Shown here one piece after another: positions 60,996 through 64,000 of a stretch of DNA of 64,000 bases. A model generated the notes under the pieces. It was not told the DNA's origin. It was given only the letters and a program-made list of their open reading frames with translations, and did no database searches. How positions within the stretch are numbered: position 1 is the first letter of the stretch; each line of letters begins with the position of its first letter. The translations under genes and the position numbers were made by a program. Source of the DNA: Chitinophaga sp. E66 (lineage in GTDB: Bacteria > Bacteroidota > Bacteroidia > Chitinophagales > Chitinophagaceae); the NCBI GenBank assembly GCA_019285755.1, contig CP079103.1:5489001-5553000 (forward strand). The letters run 5' to 3'.

Positions 60996-62805
60996 ATGCA
61001 AATCAGAAACATCGCTATCATCGCGCACGTAGACCACGGCAAAACGACCCTGGTAGACAAGATCTTACATTCTACCAACGTTTTCCGGGCTAACCAGAAA
61101 CCGGAGAGCTGATCATGGATAACAACGACCTGGAAAAGGAACGCGGTATCACGATCTTGTCCAAAAACGTGTCCGTTGAATATAAAGGAGTTAAAATCAA
61201 CGTTATTGATACCCCGGGCCACGCCGACTTCGGTGGTGAGGTGGAACGCGTACTTAAAATGGCGGACGGTGTGATCCTGCTGGTGGATGCCTTCGAAGGC
61301 CCCATGCCGCAGACCCGATTCGTTCTCCAGAAAGCACTGCAACTCAACCTGAAGCCCATCGTCGTGATCAACAAGGTAGACAAACCGAACTGCCGCCCCG
61401 ACGAAGTACATGACGCCGTTTTGAACTCTTCTTCAACCTGGACGCAACCGAAGAACAGCTCAACTTCCCCACCTACTACGGTTCGGGCAAGAATGGCTGG
61501 TTCAACGATTCCCTGACCGCCCGTGAAGACATCCTCCCGCTGCTCGATGGTATCCTGACCCACGTTCCGGAACCTAAAATCGCAGAAGGAACCCTCCAAC
61601 TTCAAATCACCTCTCTTGACTATAGCACCTTCCTCGGCCGTATCGCTGTAGGTAAAGTGACCCGCGGTACCATCGCCGAAAATCAGCCTATTTCGCTGGT
61701 TCAGGTAGACGGCACCATCAAGAAATCCCGTGTTCGTGAACTGTACATCTTCGAATCACTCGGTAAAAAACGCGTGACCGAAGTGCACCCCGGTGACATC
61801 TGCGCCGTAGTAGGCCTGGAAGATTTCGGTATCGGTGACACCATCGCCGACTTCGAAAACCCCGAAGCCCTGCCCGTTATCAGCGTAGACGAGCCCACCA
61901 TGAACATGATGTTCTCCATCAACAACTCGCCCTTCTTTGGTAAAGACGGTAAGTTCGTGACCTCCCGTCACCTGCGCGACCGCCTTATTAAAGAAACCGA
62001 GAAAACCTCGCCCTCCGCGTAGTAGATACCGACTCTGCCGACTCCTTCCTGGTGTACGGTCGTGGTATCCTTCACCTCGGCGTGCTCGTTGAGACCATGC
62101 GCCGCGAAGGTTATGAGCTCACCGTAGGCCAGCCCCAGGTGATCCTGAAGCAGGTAGACGGTAAAAAATGTGAACCGTATGAAACCCTCGTGGTAGACGT
62201 TCCCAGGAATTCGCTTCCAAAGTGATCGACCTGGTGACCCGCCGCAAAGGTGAAATGCTGATCATGGAAACCAAAGGTGAAATGCAGCACATCGAGTTCG
62301 AAATCCCTTCCCGTGGCCTGATCGGCCTGCGTACGCAGATGCTGACCAACACCGCCGGCGAAGCCGTGATGGCACACCGTTTCATGGACTACAAACCCTG
62401 GAAAGGCCCCATCCCCGGTCGCAGCAATGGCGTACTGATCGCGAAAGAAGGTGGTACCACCACTGGTTACTCCCTCGATAAACTGCAGGACCGCGGTTCA
62501 TTCTTCGTGGATCCGGGAGAAGAAGTTTACCGTGGCATGATCATCGGCGAGAACAACAAACCCGGCGATCTCGTGGTAAACCCCAACGAAGGCAAAAACT
62601 GACGAACATGCGCGCCAGCGGAAGCGACGCGGCTACCAATATCGCACCGAAGATCTTGATGACATTGGAAGAATGTATGGAGTACATTCAGCAAGACGAA
62701 TGCATTGAAGTAACTCCGAACCATATCCGTATGCGCAAAACGATCCTTGACGAAGAAGAGCGGAAGAAGTTCCAGAAGATGCTGAAAGCTGAAGAGGTTA
62801 ACTGA
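60996..62805 (+). CDS. typA: Translational GTPase TypA/BipA (several apparent frameshifts)
   Basis: Ribosome-binding GTPase for stress and cold adaptation. G1 IIAHVDHGKTTLVD, switch I NDLEKERGITILSKNVSVEY, G3 DTPGHADFGGEVERVLKMAD and G4 VINKVDK are clear. Domain II (LQITSLDYSTFLGRIAVGKV), the EF-G-like domains (SFLVYGRGILHLGVLVETMR, FEIPSRGLIGLRTQMLTNTA) and the TypA C-terminal domain (YSLDKLQDRGSFFVDPGEEV) follow. About 604 residues. Shifts near 61088, 61425, 62012, 62205 and 62602. Confidence 0.95.
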
Positions 62806-62835
62806 TGAATTATAGAATTACGCAATAAGGATACG

Positions 62836-62865
62836 GAACCGGGCTCACAAGGCCCGGTTCTTTTT
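62836..62865. terminator. Terminator between typA and the YbaB gene
   Basis: GAACCGGGC at 62836-62844 pairs with GCCCGGTTC at 62852-62860, followed by TTTTT. It lies 31 bases after typA and just before the stop of the convergent gene. Confidence 0.85.
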
Positions 62866-62869
62866 ATCC

Positions 62870-63178
62870 TTACATGCCGGGTATCCCCATTCCGCCAAGC
62901 ATTCCGCCCGCCATGCCTTTCATTTCCGTTTCCCAGTTCTCCTCCGCCTGTTTCAATGCGCGGTTCAGCGCAGAAATCAACAGGTCTTCCAGTTCCTCTT
63001 TCCGGTCGGCAGACAGCAATGCCGGATCGATCTCCAGGCTCTTTACTTCACGGGCGCCCGTTACCAGCGCTTTCACTCCGCCGGCCTGGCCTTCCACGGT
63101 GATGTGGCGCAGGCGCTCTTTGCTCTCCGCCATTTTCTGCTGCGCTTCCTGCAGCTTTCCTAACAAGTCTCCAAACAT
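62870..63178 (-). CDS. YbaB/EbfC family nucleoid-associated protein
   Basis: Intact, 102 residues from MFGDLLGKLQEAQQKMAESK. The helix-strand-helix pattern, VEGQAGGVKALVTGAREVKS and EELEDLLISALNRALKQAEE match the small dimeric DNA-binding YbaB family. The end is Gly/Met-rich (MAGGMLGGMGIPGM), as is common. An earlier in-frame ATG would add seven residues. A -7 element lies 18 bases before the start. Confidence 0.92.
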   Translation of the reverse strand: MFGDLLGKLQEAQQKMAESKERLRHITVEGQAGGVKALVTGAREVKSLEIDPALLSADRKEELEDLLISALNRALKQAEENWETEMKGMAGGMLGGMGIPGM

Positions 63179-63196
63179 ATATGATAAGGTTTCCGG

Positions 63197-63204
63197 CAAA
63201 GATA
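63197..63204 (-). promoter_or_regulatory. -7 promoter element of the YbaB gene
   Basis: On the complement strand TATCTTTG matches TAnnTTTG, 18 bases before the ATG at 63178. Confidence 0.5.
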
Positions 63205-63244
63205 TATTTTCCCCGGCGGCGGCAGAATACGTATCTTGCCGGGT

Positions 63245-64000
63245 ATGATCATGACGGATGTTTGCATTATCGGAGCAGGGCCCGGAGGCGCCGCAGCGGC
63301 TCTCCAGCTCGACAGGCTGGGCATTTCCTGCGTAGTCGTCGATAAGGCCGTTTTCCCCGCGATAAAGTCTGCGGAGATGGGCTCAGCGGCAAAGTGATCG
63401 CCGGGCTCAACCGTATCGACCCCGCCATCGGGCAACGACTCCAGGCTTTCGCCGAAAAGGAAAACAGCTGGGGCGTGACTTTCGTGGCGCCGGGCCGCAC
63501 AGGCATGGACGTACCCTACAAACCCAATTACAATCCTGCTTCAGACGCACCCATCGGCTTCGTCTGCAAACGCATTCATTTTGATAATTTTTGGTGGACG
63601 AATTAAAGCAGTGCAAACACGTACAGCTCATCGAAGGCACGTCCATCGATACCTATACGCCCACCGAAAACGGTTATGAACTGGCTGACGCGAAAGGTAA
63701 ACTGCGCATTCACGCCAAAATCATCCTCGTTGCCAACGGCGCGCATTCGTCCTTTACGAAAGACGTGGCCGGCATCCGCATGGAACCGCAGCATTACGCC
63801 GCTGGCGTAAGGGCATATTATACCGGGGTCACCGGTATGCACGATCACAGTTACATCGAGCTGCATTTCCTGAAAAACCTCCTGCCGGGGTATCTCTGGA
63901 TCTTTCCCTGCCCAATGGTGAAGCAAACGTAGGCATCGATATGCCGTCAGACATCATGCGCAAGCGCAAGGTGAACCTCAAATCCCTCCTCCAGGAAACC
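63245..64000 (+). CDS. Geranylgeranyl reductase family FAD-dependent oxidoreductase, partial (apparent frameshifts)
   Basis: MIMTDVCIIGAGPGGAAAAL is the FAD-binding start, followed by LDRLGISCVVVDKAVFPRDK and VCGDGLSGK, which is the family's PxxKxCGGG-like active-site region. GFVCKRIHFDNFLVDELKQC, KIILVANGAHSSFTK and SYIELHFLKNLLPGYLWIFP follow up to the window edge. Shifts near 63358, 63590 and 63905. The family reduces isoprenoid or other double bonds; the actual substrate here, perhaps a menaquinone or carotenoid-like lipid, cannot be told. It is transcribed divergently from the YbaB gene. Confidence 0.82.

Noticed and set aside
1..64000. Programmed frameshifting as the cause of broken genes
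   Set aside because: Breaks differ in position and direction and occur in homopolymers of unrelated genes; no shared slippery site and stem is seen.

Overview
The window comes from a member of the Bacteroidota, most probably a Chitinophaga-like Chitinophagaceae bacterium. The reasons are a SusC/SusD pair, PorT-type outer-membrane barrels, TlpA-like thioredoxins with long N-terminal extensions, RicT with its Bacteroidota-type Cys-rich N-terminus, ribosomal protein THX, and many promoters with the Bacteroidota -7 element TAnnTTTG. Base composition looks a little above 50 % GC by eye, and gene density is high on both strands. It is ordinary chromosome: no transposase, integrase, phage gene, rRNA operon or CRISPR array was seen.

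Almost every long gene is interrupted by one to several apparent one-base deletions, mostly in short homopolymers. This includes genes that cannot all be dead (HU, holB, recR, adk, obgE, cysS, typA, lptB). I read this as consensus error in the assembly, not gene decay. Such genes are annotated as one CDS spanning the fragments, with the shifts noted. RecA, RpoN, ExoIII, the SMP-30 protein, the DnaJ-like protein, the Crp-like regulator and the quinone-reductase-like flavoprotein read straight through.

Layout. 1-820: end of a TPR protein. 1183-1748: two tandem small genes for peptides with double-glycine leaders and Leu/Gly-rich cores, a bacteriocin-like pair and the best candidate for an undescribed system. 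1888-3767: ExoIII, a DUF4286 protein, HU and ribosomal protein THX. 3856-6911: PdxH and two paralogous DUF3298-type lipoproteins. 6908-13982: a UvrD-like helicase with an iron-sulfur nuclease end, an Ig-like lipoprotein, RecR, glutathione peroxidase and HolB. 14114-17340: RicT with a long repeated basic tail, and a rhomboid protease. 17344-24217: NdpA-like protein, SMP-30 lactonase-like protein, sulfatase, FabG, a GH3-family acyl-adenylate enzyme and LptB. 24364-29381: MetF, three PorT-like barrel proteins and a TlpA-like thioredoxin. 29424-37276: RlmD, a rhomboid pair (one apparently catalytically dead), two membrane-anchored EEP-family hydrolases, CysS and an AlkA-like glycosylase. 37289-43457: a lipoprotein, a threefold degenerate repeat of the SusC 5' region, SusC and SusD. 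43856-47446: a small secreted protein and a NagZ/beta-lactamase-like fusion. 47808-56731: Adk, ObgE, tRNA-Thr, DnaJ-like protein, Crp-like regulator, flavoprotein, RecA, an 11-bp repeat array, a PAP2 phosphatase and RpoN. 56744-64000: RNase HII, heme A synthase, a membrane-patatin fusion, TypA, YbaB and the start of a geranylgeranyl-reductase-like flavoprotein.

Most of this is housekeeping: DNA repair and replication (ExoIII, RecR, HolB, RecA, AlkA-like, UvrD-like), translation (CysS, TypA, ObgE, RlmD, THX, tRNA-Thr) and envelope biology (LptB, sulfatase, SusCD, NagZ fusion, barrels). The accessory signals are the peptide pair, the SusC leader repeats, the 11-bp array upstream of recA and the inactive rhomboid partner.
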